NCBI GenBank assembly: GCA_964537055.1
Contig: CAZHYV010000002.1
Location: 186,001-250,000 of the forward strand
Direction: 5' to 3'
DNA from: CAZHYV01 sp964537055
GTDB taxonomy: Bacteria; Myxococcota_A; Polyangia; Palsa-1104; JAEUJZ01
Length of the DNA: 64,000 bases
In this document: piece after piece, positions 16,578-25,537 of the stretch
Position numbering within the stretch: the first letter of the stretch is position 1
How the letters are laid out: every line of letters starts with the position of its first letter
Translations under genes and position numbers: made by a program
The notes under the pieces: model-generated
The model's database searches: none
What the model saw: only the letters and a program-made list of their open reading frames with translations
Told to the model about the DNA's origin: nothing

Positions 16578-17999
16578 TTACTCTTTACGACCTTCAGGTA
16601 GGTTTTTAAACCGAGTTTGATTATGGACAAACTCTAGCCGAACAAGCCCTGTAGGACCGCTCCGCTGTTTTCCAATAATCAGCTCAGCGATCCCTTTATC
16701 CTTGGTCTCCTTGTTATAGACTTCATCTCGATAAATAAAACAGATCAAATCCGCATCCTGTTCAAGAGCGCCAGACTCTCGCAGGTCCGAAGCAACGGGG
16801 CGCTTATCTGCCCTTGATTCCACCGAGCGGTTCAGCTGAGACAGGGCAACCACGGGAACCGAAAGTTCTTTAGCAAGCCCCTTAAGACCACGAGAAATTT
16901 CGCTGATCTCTCGTTCGCGGTTAGAATCTTTCCCTTGGCTTCGACCTTGAATGAGTTGCAAATAATCTACAACGATAATGCCCATCTGAGAGATACCCTG
17001 CTTAAAAATATTGGGGTCACTTCGCCAACGACGGCATTTCGCCCGGATCTCCATGAGAGTAGGAGAACCGCTATCATCAATCCAAATGGGCGCCTCAGAA
17101 ATAAGCCCTGCATATTTCGTAAGGTCTATCCACTCTTTGCCTGTCAAAATCCCCCGTCTGAGTTTCTGTGAATCGAGGTGAGCTTCTCCACAAAGCATAC
17201 GCTCAACCAAAGATTCTTTGGACATTTCTAAAGAAAAAATGAGAGAAGGAATTTTATGTTTAATAGCCGCATTCTGGATACAGTTTAAGGCAAAGGCGGT
17301 CTTTCCCATCGAGGGACGTGCTGCAATAATTACTAGCTCGCCCGGTTGGAAGCCTGCTGTCAGCTCGTCGAATCGCTCATACCCTGTCGGGATTCCAGTG
17401 ACAGCCTCTTTTTGACTCGTCCGATTCTCTACAAGACGGATGGTCGTATGAATCACTTTGCGAATCGCTTCATAACCTTGGCGATTTGATCGGTTGGCAA
17501 TATCGAAAATAATTTGTTGTGCTTCATCCACGTATTCATTAACGTCGGGATAGTCTGTGTATCCCTTCTCAACAACCTGCGTTGCGCCCTCAATCAACCT
17601 CCGAGCGATCGCCTTTTCCTTAACAATTTGTGCCCAGTAGGTAATATTCTCGACCGTCGCAATTCTGGTTGCCAGATCGGCCAAGTAGGCCTCCCCGTTA
17701 TAAGCTTTTAGCTTACCCATCGTATTGTTCTGTCGCATTCTCTCGGAAACAGTAATAATATCGATAGGCTGAGAGATTTGATCTAGCTCGATCATTGCCT
17801 CAAAAATTGCTTTGAGCGGGTCATGGTAGAAATCAGTAGCATCCACACACTCAACGACCTGGCTGAACGTACGACCGTTAAATAAAATTCCGCCAATGAC
17901 CGATTCTTCTGCTTCTTGGTTATGGGGAAGAACCCGTCTGGAAGAGAGTTGAGGTTTTATAGAGGATGTATCAGGGCTAAAAGCAACCACGGCGTGCAC
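16578..17999 (-). CDS. dnaB: Replicative DNA helicase DnaB
   Basis: 473 residues, normal for the hexameric fork helicase. The N-terminal helical domain (about 25-130) starts LPHNQEAEESVIGGIL. The RecA-like core has Walker A ARPSMGKT (about 227-234), FSLEMSKESLVERMLC, Walker B MGIIVVDYLQLI, and the conserved ALSQLNRSVESRADKRPVASDLRESGALEQDAD region. The end (GKQRSGPTGLVRLEF) is standard. No intein is present. It loads at oriC through DnaA; the origin lies about 45 kb away in this window. It converges with the exported protein gene to its left and is followed upstream by the TSP3 protein on the same strand. Confidence 0.97.
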   Translation of the reverse strand: MHAVVAFSPDTSSIKPQLSSRRVLPHNQEAEESVIGGILFNGRTFSQVVECVDATDFYHDPLKAIFEAMIELDQISQPIDIITVSERMRQNNTMGKLKAYNGEAYLADLATRIATVENITYWAQIVKEKAIARRLIEGATQVVEKGYTDYPDVNEYVDEAQQIIFDIANRSNRQGYEAIRKVIHTTIRLVENRTSQKEAVTGIPTGYERFDELTAGFQPGELVIIAARPSMGKTAFALNCIQNAAIKHKIPSLIFSLEMSKESLVERMLCGEAHLDSQKLRRGILTGKEWIDLTKYAGLISEAPIWIDDSGSPTLMEIRAKCRRWRSDPNIFKQGISQMGIIVVDYLQLIQGRSQGKDSNREREISEISRGLKGLAKELSVPVVALSQLNRSVESRADKRPVASDLRESGALEQDADLICFIYRDEVYNKETKDKGIAELIIGKQRSGPTGLVRLEFVHNQTRFKNLPEGRKE

Positions 18000-18040
18000 T
18001 TTAGCGCAGGGAACAAAATTTTCAAAGAAGAGAATGATTC

Positions 18041-18667
18041 CTAGACGGAGGCTCGTGCTTTAGGTCTATAATTCCGTAATCCCAAACACGAGATCATTAG
18101 CAAAAACCCCGCCGCGATTGCTGCAGCGATCTCAAAGGGGGCGGTAGGCTGGGTTGGGTTCACGGCGCATCCAGCAATAGCCATCCCGTTCTGTCCACCA
18201 GAAACGCCTGGAATACATGCATCACCAATCCAATATCCTTGGGTTCTTTCTTGGTTAGGGTTAAAAATGGTAGGGCAGTTATCACAAGCATCTCCCAGAC
18301 CATCCATATCTCTGTCCGCCTGATCGGGGTTATATACACTGCTACAATTATCGCAGGAATCTCCAAGCCCATCCTGATCCTGGTCTTTGGCTAACATCGG
18401 ACCACATTTTGCAGGCTCTCCGGGCTTCTGAGGGTCAGCCTCATAATCATCACAAGGACGATAGATCGTTTGGTCGCCAAAGCGATCGCACCCATAAATT
18501 CCACGCTCTCTGTCTACGCACATCCCTTCTTGCTCAGTAGCAATTCCATTACAATTTTTGTCTGCCAACGGTGCATCCGCGTTGGCTGTACGGAATACAA
18601 TCATACCTATTCCTATAATGAGGGTCTTTGTCAGTTTGTAGTTAGCCATTGATAGAAAAGAACGCAT
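18041..18667 (-). CDS. TSP3-repeat surface protein with MYXO-CTERM-like tail
   Basis: 208 residues. The N-terminal signal or anchor (about 7-30) is followed by a Cys-rich region and two thrombospondin type-3 calcium-binding repeats: DQDQDGLGDSCDNC and DRDMDGLGDACDNC, followed by PTIFNPNQ. The C-terminus has a single Cys (AGCAVNP), a linker, a hydrophobic helix (about 177-199) and a basic end (LRNYRPKARASV). That Cys / helix / Arg arrangement matches the myxobacterial MYXO-CTERM sorting signal, in which the tail is cleaved and the protein attached at the cell surface. The start could also be the ATG seven codons later. The ligand is unknown. Confidence 0.75.
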   Translation of the reverse strand: MRSFLSMANYKLTKTLIIGIGMIVFRTANADAPLADKNCNGIATEQEGMCVDRERGIYGCDRFGDQTIYRPCDDYEADPQKPGEPAKCGPMLAKDQDQDGLGDSCDNCSSVYNPDQADRDMDGLGDACDNCPTIFNPNQERTQGYWIGDACIPGVSGGQNGMAIAGCAVNPTQPTAPFEIAAAIAAGFLLMISCLGLRNYRPKARASV

Positions 18668-19061
18668 GCCAGGATTTTATGTTATTGCTCATAAGAAATC
18701 AACATAAGATATAAGGAAAAGAGCAATACACAAAGACAAATTCTTTTGTTGTTGAGAACATAAGACTTCTCTTTCTTCCTTTTATTTATAAAGGGAACAG
18801 ATATCCTACATTGTCATTGTCATCGTCATCCTCAAGTATCTCGACTTCTGGTGTCCTATCAAATCAGGTCTAAATCAGGTTCCTTTGCTTCCTAAGATTA
18901 GGTCTTTGCCCCAAAGAAAACCTACATATGCAACTATGTCATACTAAAATTATATACCTAATTTCATCAAATATTTTATGTTTTTTTCTTAGAGTTTTAA
19001 CTATAATACGGTGAACTTGTTTCTATATATTGTAAGCGAATCCGCTTCCACATAGTTAACC
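18668..19061. other. AT-rich divergent intergenic region
   Basis: These 394 bp between two divergently read surface-protein genes hold no open frame of note. They contain a short GTCATT/GTCATC run near 18812 and AT-rich DNA at 18940-19010. A good -10 box (TATAAT at 19002-19007) lies 54 bp before the DUF11 protein ATG, although no convincing -35 box is paired with it. I take this as the promoter region for both genes. Confidence 0.4.
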
Positions 19062-19085
19062 ATGAGGATGAACATGAAGATGAAC
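19062..19085 (+). repeat. 12-bp tandem repeat spanning the start codon
   Basis: Two near-identical 12-mers, ATGAGGATGAAC and ATGAAGATGAAC, followed by another ATG, place five in-frame ATG codons at the start of the DUF11 gene. Copy-number change would alter the N-terminus in steps of four codons without changing the frame. Confidence 0.5.
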
Positions 19086-21440
19086 ATGCTGTTAGAGAAA
19101 AAACATTTACGCTATCTTATCTGCACGACCCTAGCGATATCGGTTCTATTCTTTGGCTCCTTCCCATCCGAGGGTGCTTTAACAAAACGGTATCAAACAA
19201 ACACAACAGGGGATTTTATGCAGATCGGTAACTCCTCAACTTTTGATTGTCGCTCAGGAGTGCCCCTTCCTGTCATTGGCACAATCATCGATTTGGCAAA
19301 TTGTACCCTCAACGTATTAGGGAAGCGGCTCTTTTGGAAAGTCGATCCTCTTTTGGGCACAGCTGAAGCAAATCTTGGTGTCCTTTCCACGCAGTCCAGT
19401 AGTTCTGCTGTGTTGGCTTTACCTTCGGGAGCAACAGTCTTATACGCTCGCCTCTATTGGGCCGGACAAAAAAACGTGCTTAACCTTCTAGGAATTCCCC
19501 TGACTCCAACCGATTTTGGTGTGAAGTTTTCATTTGGAAATCAATCCTCGGGAACCCTTGTTTCTGTTGATCTTTCACCTCAATCTTCCGACTTACGCTC
19601 CATTGAGAAGCCTGCTGGCCTCTTTGATCTTTATAAGAAAGTGACGTATCAAGGTAGCGTGAATGTCACCACCTGGGTGCAAAACCGCGGGTCGGGCACG
19701 TATACTGTTTATGGAATCCCGTCGTTAGAACTGCCACTGATTAGCGATGCTGGCGCATTTACGGCATGGAGTTTGGTCGTATTTTATACTTTGCCTGGAG
19801 AACCTGTCCGAAGCCTGACACTTGTTGATGGATTTGATCGGATTTCTTCAACGCAGCCAAGCTCTACAAGTGTTAATGGTTTCCTTATCCCTTCTATGGG
19901 AATTAGCGGAAAACTAGGCATTGTCGCTTACGGAGGAGATTTCCAGAAGACCGGAGACTCCCTGGCTTGTAATGGGACGAACCTTACAAACGTCCTAAAT
20001 CCAAGTGATAATATTTTCAACTCCACCCATTCTGACTTTGGAAGTGCCGTCAGTAGGGTGGGTGATCTTCCCCAAACAACAGGACAACCTGGAAGCCTCA
20101 ATGGTCTAGACCTAGATGTTATTGATATCTCAAGTAGATTAACTGCCGGAGATACCCAAATCTCTCTGGAGGCAAAGTCTACAAATGCAGCTGAGGAACC
20201 CTATTTAGGAGCTTTTGTTCTTTCATTGCCTACAGCACAGCCTTCTTTATCAGGCACTGTCAAAACCTATGTAAACACGACCCGAACCGGAGGAATCAAT
20301 AAACGAGGCGATGAAATCACCTATTCAATCATGGTTCCTAATACAGGCACTGTTGATGCAAATCAGGTAATTTTGACCGATCCTCTTCCTTCAAAGGTTT
20401 CCTATAAGCCAGGGTCTCTCTCGATTACTTCAGGGATGACCACGACTGCAATGACCGATAGCCTTGATTCCGATCAGGCAGAGTACGACGCTGCCACTCA
20501 TCGCATCATCGCCCGATTAGGAACCGGAGCAACAGGGACCCCTACTTTATCTGGGGGAACCATTGCTGCAGGCAGCTCGATCACAGTCCGCTTTACCGTA
20601 GTTATCAAGCAAGACGCCGCTGGGAAAGTTTCGAACCAAGCCACAGTAACCACCAAAGAGTCAGTGGCAGCCCCTGTGATTAGTGCCACATCTGGGAATG
20701 GGACTTCTCTCAATGCACCAACCAGCTTTTTGGTTTCGGTCGAGTGTCAAACCAACCAGAACTGCCCTCTCGAAGCCCCTATCTGTGATACTTCAACAAG
20801 CCCCTACCAGTGTATATCTGAGTGTCAAAATGATGCACAATGCCAGCTCATTACAGGAGGCCCTATGGTCTGTCGAAGTACTCCCGATGGATCTACGAAA
20901 CAATGCGCACCAACAGCCAATTTGGCTCTTACAGTAGTCTCGACAGATAAAAGTGCAAGAAATGAAATTACGTACACCGTTGCTGTGGTTAACCAGGGTC
21001 CAGCCACAAGTCCGGGGGCAACGTTTACTTACGAAATTCCTGAAAACACGACGGTCCTTTCTGTAAATGGCCTGGATGATTTTGATTGCTCGATTCAAGA
21101 GGCCCTGGTTTTTTGTAGCAGCAAACACGAACTGCCTAAAGATAGCTCCCTTTTACTTAAACTGATAGTTGCCAGCAAAACAAACGCTTCAGGAATCCCC
21201 TTCCGTGCAACCATCAGCCCTTCAGGAATTTATGACCCCGATCTCTCAAATAATGCCGTTGAGCTTTTCACCGAACTCGATCACTACCAAATTTCTGGCG
21301 GTGGATGGAGTTGTTCGATCGGCAATGTTTCCGAAGAATCTCGAGCCCACTCTTTTGGAGGGGTAGCCGCAATGTTTTCCATGACTCTGGTGAGCCTCTG
21401 GATCTTCGGGCTACGGAGATACAAAGACATCCAACCATAA
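19062..21440 (+). CDS. Large DUF11 surface protein with MYXO-CTERM-like GGGxSCS tail
   Basis: 792 residues. The signal peptide (about 18-42) is followed by a 350-residue beta-rich region with ALPSGATVLYARLYWAG, a DUF11 repeat (about 400-540: NKRGDEITYSIMVPNTGTVDAN, ILTDPLPSKVSY), a Cys-rich EGF-like stretch (about 565-620), and a second DUF11 repeat (about 625-740). The end reads ISGGGWSCSIGN, a linker, a hydrophobic helix and GLRRYKD. DUF11 modules are typical of bacterial surface stalks and adhesins. The tail resembles MYXO-CTERM and is shared with the protein at 40428. Several ATGs lie in a 12-bp tandem repeat at the start; 19062, 19068, 19074 or 19080 are all possible. A 7-bp hairpin (21448-21470) follows the stop. 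Confidence 0.78.
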   Translation: MRMNMKMNMLLEKKHLRYLICTTLAISVLFFGSFPSEGALTKRYQTNTTGDFMQIGNSSTFDCRSGVPLPVIGTIIDLANCTLNVLGKRLFWKVDPLLGTAEANLGVLSTQSSSSAVLALPSGATVLYARLYWAGQKNVLNLLGIPLTPTDFGVKFSFGNQSSGTLVSVDLSPQSSDLRSIEKPAGLFDLYKKVTYQGSVNVTTWVQNRGSGTYTVYGIPSLELPLISDAGAFTAWSLVVFYTLPGEPVRSLTLVDGFDRISSTQPSSTSVNGFLIPSMGISGKLGIVAYGGDFQKTGDSLACNGTNLTNVLNPSDNIFNSTHSDFGSAVSRVGDLPQTTGQPGSLNGLDLDVIDISSRLTAGDTQISLEAKSTNAAEEPYLGAFVLSLPTAQPSLSGTVKTYVNTTRTGGINKRGDEITYSIMVPNTGTVDANQVILTDPLPSKVSYKPGSLSITSGMTTTAMTDSLDSDQAEYDAATHRIIARLGTGATGTPTLSGGTIAAGSSITVRFTVVIKQDAAGKVSNQATVTTKESVAAPVISATSGNGTSLNAPTSFLVSVECQTNQNCPLEAPICDTSTSPYQCISECQNDAQCQLITGGPMVCRSTPDGSTKQCAPTANLALTVVSTDKSARNEITYTVAVVNQGPATSPGATFTYEIPENTTVLSVNGLDDFDCSIQEALVFCSSKHELPKDSSLLLKLIVASKTNASGIPFRATISPSGIYDPDLSNNAVELFTELDHYQISGGGWSCSIGNVSEESRAHSFGGVAAMFSMTLVSLWIFGLRRYKDIQP

Positions 21441-21524
21441 GCTAGCTTTCTTCCGGAGCGACTGGAAGAATCTTCATGGCTCTGCCTTCTGTAAAATCCT
21501 CCTGTAAAACCCTCTATTTCTTCT

Positions 21525-21554
21525 TTGTTTCCCGTCGATAAGTTGTGCTATTAT
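21525..21554 (+). promoter_or_regulatory. Possible sigma70 promoter
   Basis: TTGTTT and TATTAT are separated by 18 bp, 13 bp before the ATG of the HELGH-motif protein at 21568. Transcription would start almost at the start codon, giving a very short leader. That agrees with the absence of a ribosome site there. Confidence 0.3.
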
Positions 21555-21567
21555 AGATAAACCCTCT

Positions 21568-22764
21568 ATGCGCATACTTCCAAAAAAGCTCTCCCTGCTT
21601 TTGCTGCTTACTATTTGCTTTGCGCATATCCGTTTCGGTTGGACAGCGCCGAGCCTGCTACGGATTCCTCTTTTTACTTATCCCTCTACAAGCAGCGAAA
21701 TGGGCAGCCTCACCTATGCAGTTCTTCCACGAGCCAATAGCATTCTGGCCGATTCTATCACCTTAGCCTATCCCTCTTTCCACCAATCTGGGTGGTTACG
21801 AGCTTTAGAGTGGTCAGTGACGCTAAGCTGGGAGATTCCATGGATGGTCTTTCATCATGAGCTCGGTCACTATCGGGTGGGAGAATTCTTAGGCTGGAAC
21901 CCAGAAATCAGTCCGATTCTCTGGCATAGTGGGTTTACTCGGGTCTCTGCACCTTACCAAGTAACCCCGACGGTCGAGCTGCTCTCTGAATTTGCGACAA
22001 GCGGGGTCAACCAACTACAACTTAATGCCACCCATCTTTTTGTAGAATGGGCAAAAGAAGGGGTCTATTCGTACCAAGAAGCCCTTGCTCTCCTTCTTGC
22101 AAAGACCAACATAGCCCTTTATACTGTTACCTCTGCCATAAAAAGTCGCGAATCTCGCAGCTCCGATGATCTAAGAAATTACTATTATGACTTAAAAAAA
22201 TTGGGAATCCCTGTCAAGATGGATAGTCTAGTAGCCCTCACCACACTACCCCTTTTGGGGTCTGCTAGTCTTTGGGTTTCCCTGTTGGCTCAATACGAAT
22301 TTTTGGCGACGGGCAAACGAAGGATTCAGCTTCCTCTCCTTTCTCTGGGAAAGCTCTCCATCGCTCCACCTGATTTTCATACATTGCTTACGTCAAAGGG
22401 CCCCCTGGTCGGAGGGAATCTCTTCTTCCTTGTGAAGGGTATACCTCCACTGGAACTTCAAATCGACATACGACCTCTGCAGACCGCGTTTTCTGTAGGC
22501 TTTCGCGCCCACTCTGTAGCTCTATGGGATTCTTGGATTCAGGTGAGCCCCCTTTTACGTCTATCTTACTATCGGAACCAAAAACCTGGATTTATGTTAG
22601 GAGCTGATATGTATATTTATCCAGGCACCAAACGCATCGCCATCATTGCGGGGATCTTTTATCAAAGTTATGACTTATTTGCGGAACCTATGGGATTACA
22701 AGAGGGTTTGAATCTAAGTCTTTCCTTTGGAATATCGATAGATGGTCTTCATCGAAAGAAATAA
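21568..22764 (+). CDS. Exported HELGH-motif protein, possible membrane metalloprotease
   Basis: 398 residues. The signal peptide covers about 1-26. A zinc-protease-type motif FHHELGHY (HExxH at residues 97-101) follows a hydrophobic stretch (SVTLSWEIPWMV), with FLGW shortly after. HELGH plus that context recalls site-2 (M50) proteases, although the usual second membrane motif with Asp was not found. The second half (about 230-395) has alternating aromatic and Gly residues resembling outer-membrane strands. So this may be a surface barrel carrying a metalloprotease-like domain, or an unrelated protein with a chance HExxH. No close family is recognised. It converges with the WD40 lipoprotein gene. 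Confidence 0.6.
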   Translation: MRILPKKLSLLLLLTICFAHIRFGWTAPSLLRIPLFTYPSTSSEMGSLTYAVLPRANSILADSITLAYPSFHQSGWLRALEWSVTLSWEIPWMVFHHELGHYRVGEFLGWNPEISPILWHSGFTRVSAPYQVTPTVELLSEFATSGVNQLQLNATHLFVEWAKEGVYSYQEALALLLAKTNIALYTVTSAIKSRESRSSDDLRNYYYDLKKLGIPVKMDSLVALTTLPLLGSASLWVSLLAQYEFLATGKRRIQLPLLSLGKLSIAPPDFHTLLTSKGPLVGGNLFFLVKGIPPLELQIDIRPLQTAFSVGFRAHSVALWDSWIQVSPLLRLSYYRNQKPGFMLGADMYIYPGTKRIAIIAGIFYQSYDLFAEPMGLQEGLNLSLSFGISIDGLHRKK

Positions 22765-22794
22765 AGGAAAAAGAATTACTTCGAAGGATTAATA

Positions 22795-22810
22795 GAAGAA
22801 ACGTTTCTTC
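22795..22810. terminator. 16-bp perfect palindrome between convergent genes
   Basis: GAAGAAAC followed by GTTTCTTC, with no loop, sits exactly between the stop of the HELGH protein (22764) and the stop of the WD40 protein (22811). The position suggests a shared end-of-transcript structure, although no T-run follows. Protein binding is an alternative. Confidence 0.3.
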
Positions 22811-24742
22811 CTAGAAAGACCAACTTCCCCCAGTAAGAGCGTTCTTTGGTGCATAAAATATCGTGGTTTTGCCCGATAATTGTCCTGCGGCAACTTTTCT
22901 TCCGTCCGGAGAGAAGGCCACGGAGGTTACTGGGTTTAGCTTCGTTTTCTCTTTTGTATTGAGATCCCAAGAATCTATCTCTTTTCCTGTTCTGGTATTC
23001 CAGGCTTTTACCATCCCAGACTGACTGCCCGCAAGAACTTGCATCCCGCCCGAGGAAACTGCAATAGAGGTAATCTCACCCATATCCCCTAAAAAAGTAC
23101 GTAGCTCTGCCCCTGTTTGTATGTTCCAAAGTCTTACAGTTCCGTCCTTGCTTGCAGTAACGACCTCCGAGTCAGATACAAAGGCCACAGAGGTAATTCC
23201 TTCGGTGTGTCCTATAAAGATATGGAGCCGATTTCCTAACCTTGCATCCCATAGGATCGCTGTTTTATCTAGACTCCCCGTTAAAATCTGGGCGCCATCT
23301 GGAGAAAACCCTACAGCGGTAATTTCATCGGCATGTCCTGTAAAGGTGCGTTCAACATTGCCCAGCCTTGCATTCCAAAGTTTTGCCGTACGATCTGAAC
23401 TACCAGTGAGTACCTTCTGGTTATCGGGAGAAAATTGCACTGAAGTTACTTTTTCAGTGTGACCAGTGAACGTAACCTGTTTTGTGCTTTGAAGATTACC
23501 GGTATTTCTTATACCCCATAGTGTGGCGGTCTTATCACCGCTTCCAAGCAAAACTTGACTACCGTCGTAAGAATAGGCAACCGAAGTTACTCCCAGAAGA
23601 TGAGCTCGCATCCCTTGCGTCCTTTCCCAAAGGTAGATGTTTCCCTCAGATTCTAAATCCCAACTGCTCGCATGTCCGTCAAATGTGCCCGTTAATATAC
23701 GGTCTCCACTTGGAGAAAACTGTACTGCACTTACAGGCCGCACATGTTCTCCAAGTAAAATTTTATTTCTTTCGCCGGTGCTGGCATCCCAGAGAATGCA
23801 CCCATCTAGATAGGATCTGGTTATAATTTGCTTTCCATCAGGAGAGTAGCCAATTCCAAGGTTATGAAAACTCAACGTGGTAAATGAATGAATTAAGGCG
23901 GAGCTGTTCCTGTCCCAAACTTTAACTTCTCTCCAACCATCGGATGCCAAGATGGCTTTACCATCAGGAGAAAATGTCGCTGACTGAACACCACTGGCTA
24001 ACTCCCCAACATTTCTTTCAAGATTTCCTGTATATCTGTCCCAAAGTTTTACCGTTTTATCCTCGCTTGCTGTAAGAACTTTCTGATCATCCGGAGAAAA
24101 TCTTGCTACCATTGTTCCACCGGTATGTCCATGATAAGAAGTTATAAAATTACCAGTTGCAGCATCCCAAAGGGAAGCGTACGGACTTTCAAAGTTCGTC
24201 CGCAGAACAAGAAGATGATCGCCATCTTTGGAAAATTCTACACTTCTCACTAAGTTACCTACCCTGATTCGAAGAATCTCGCGACCCGTCTCTACTTCCC
24301 AAGTCTTGACAATTCCCGAAGCACTGCCCGTAACGGCACGCTGGCCATCCGACGAAAATGCCACTGAATTAATTCCTAAAGGCACTTCTCCAGGGAGAAT
24401 CTGAAGCTCTTTCCCTGTTTCGACATCCCAAATCCTTGCCGTCCCATCCGTATTGCTTGCAGTTAGAATCTTCTTGCCATCTGCTGAAAATGTTACTGCT
24501 GGGATATACCCTTCATGCCCTAGAAAAGAACGCAACCATATCCCTGTTTCAACATCCCAAAGATGAACCTGCCCCTCGTACCCACCTGTCAGAAGCTGCT
24601 TTCCATCAGGAGAAAATACTGCCGATGCGATCTTAGGACCATCATCTTGCAAGCCATTGTCTTCAGAAATAACCCTTGGCTCTTTAGGAGAGCGGCAAGA
24701 AAGAAAACTAAACAATATCCCGATGAAGAGTGTTTGATACAT
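22811..24742 (-). CDS. WD40-repeat lipoprotein (14 repeats)
   Basis: I place the start at the ATG at 24742, giving 643 residues, because it begins a compact lipoprotein signal (MYQTLFIGILFSFLSC) with lipobox FLSC. The frame continues upstream to 24781. The rest is 14 WD40 repeats of about 40-46 residues with the pattern FSPDGKxxLTGSxDxTxxLWD, enough for two seven-blade propellers. The best copies are in the C-terminal half (SVQFSPDNQKVLTGSSDRTAKLWN). WD40 propellers are protein-docking platforms; a lipid-anchored one would work in the periplasm or on the surface. There is no kinase or other fused domain. The partner is unknown. It ends at a palindrome shared with the convergent gene. Confidence 0.85.
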   Translation of the reverse strand: MYQTLFIGILFSFLSCRSPKEPRVISEDNGLQDDGPKIASAVFSPDGKQLLTGGYEGQVHLWDVETGIWLRSFLGHEGYIPAVTFSADGKKILTASNTDGTARIWDVETGKELQILPGEVPLGINSVAFSSDGQRAVTGSASGIVKTWEVETGREILRIRVGNLVRSVEFSKDGDHLLVLRTNFESPYASLWDAATGNFITSYHGHTGGTMVARFSPDDQKVLTASEDKTVKLWDRYTGNLERNVGELASGVQSATFSPDGKAILASDGWREVKVWDRNSSALIHSFTTLSFHNLGIGYSPDGKQIITRSYLDGCILWDASTGERNKILLGEHVRPVSAVQFSPSGDRILTGTFDGHASSWDLESEGNIYLWERTQGMRAHLLGVTSVAYSYDGSQVLLGSGDKTATLWGIRNTGNLQSTKQVTFTGHTEKVTSVQFSPDNQKVLTGSSDRTAKLWNARLGNVERTFTGHADEITAVGFSPDGAQILTGSLDKTAILWDARLGNRLHIFIGHTEGITSVAFVSDSEVVTASKDGTVRLWNIQTGAELRTFLGDMGEITSIAVSSGGMQVLAGSQSGMVKAWNTRTGKEIDSWDLNTKEKTKLNPVTSVAFSPDGRKVAAGQLSGKTTIFYAPKNALTGGSWSF

Positions 24743-24955
24743 GTTTGGGTTTTTATAGATTGCGGAATAAAGGTTTCCCATAACACGAACCTAACATGTA
24801 CCAAAACAATGTCAATGAACGAAACGCTCTACCTTGCGGGCTGTAAAAATTTTGTACAAATTACAAAACTTCTCGTCGGTAATATCTAACCTTCTTGCGC
24901 AAAAAAAGAGAATCATTTAAGGTGACCTTTGTCATTAATTTGGGAGAATTTTATA

Positions 24956-25471
24956 ATGAAAAAAGGTCTGGGAGGACTCCTGCTGATTGGTTTCTTGATT
25001 GTAACGAATACAGCGGCCAGTGCCGCTAAAAGAAAATCCTTGCACTCTCAGATCCCTAAGGGTCAAGCCGTCTGCAGGCCTGAGATCAAAGGACCCTCTC
25101 TGCAAGAGCAATCCCTGGGGTTTGTGCTGAAGACAACCTGCTCTCAGATGTCCTCTTTAATCATGATCGAAGGGACCGTGGAGCATCCACCCGCAGAGCC
25201 TTTCGTGAATGAACAGAACACCTGTACGCATGCCAAGGAGTGCATATTACAGCTCAATGTTCCTATGGAAGCAGGGGCACAGTACAGAGTTACTAACAAA
25301 AGCACCATCCTTGGAAGTCAAAGCGCCACTGGCTCTTCCTCGGTTACATTTTCTGTGCCCTCCGATGGAAAATTAGAGCTCCCTTCAGAAATAGAACCCA
25401 TTCCTCCTAAAAAGATCCCATCTAAAAAACCTAAGAAACCTCGAACAAAACCTTCATCCTCGCGCAAGTAA
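24956..25471 (+). CDS. Exported hypothetical protein with Lys/Pro-rich tail
   Basis: 171 residues from the ATG at 24956, chosen because it starts a signal peptide (MKKGLGGLLLIGFLIV, cleavage near ASAAK) and has GGGAG upstream. The middle holds four cysteines (VCRPEIKG, TTCSQM, NTCTHAKECILQ) and looks like a small beta-rich domain. The last 30 residues are low-complexity Lys, Pro and Ser (PPKKIPSKKPKKPRTK), a likely wall- or polyanion-binding tail. No domain is recognised. It lies upstream of the ATP synthase operon, separated by a promoter-like sequence, so it is probably its own unit. Confidence 0.6.
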   Translation: MKKGLGGLLLIGFLIVTNTAASAAKRKSLHSQIPKGQAVCRPEIKGPSLQEQSLGFVLKTTCSQMSSLIMIEGTVEHPPAEPFVNEQNTCTHAKECILQLNVPMEAGAQYRVTNKSTILGSQSATGSSSVTFSVPSDGKLELPSEIEPIPPKKIPSKKPKKPRTKPSSSRK

Positions 25472-25490
25472 AAGAAGCACGATCCTTTCC

Positions 25491-25517
25491 TTGACAGAAC
25501 AGCGCTAGAATGATACT
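25491..25517 (+). promoter_or_regulatory. Possible promoter of the ATP synthase operon
   Basis: A perfect -35 box TTGACA (25491-25496) is followed after 15 bp by GATACT (25512-25517), a weak -10 box with short spacing. It lies just ahead of the first ATP synthase gene (ATG at 25538). It is the only promoter-like sequence seen between the preceding gene and the operon. Confidence 0.35.
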
Positions 25518-25537
25518 TGCTTCTTAAGACTTTCTCT

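Noticed and set aside
21448..21470. 7-bp stem with 9-base loop after the DUF11 gene
   Set aside because: There is no T-run after it and the stem is short, so a terminator call is not well supported.
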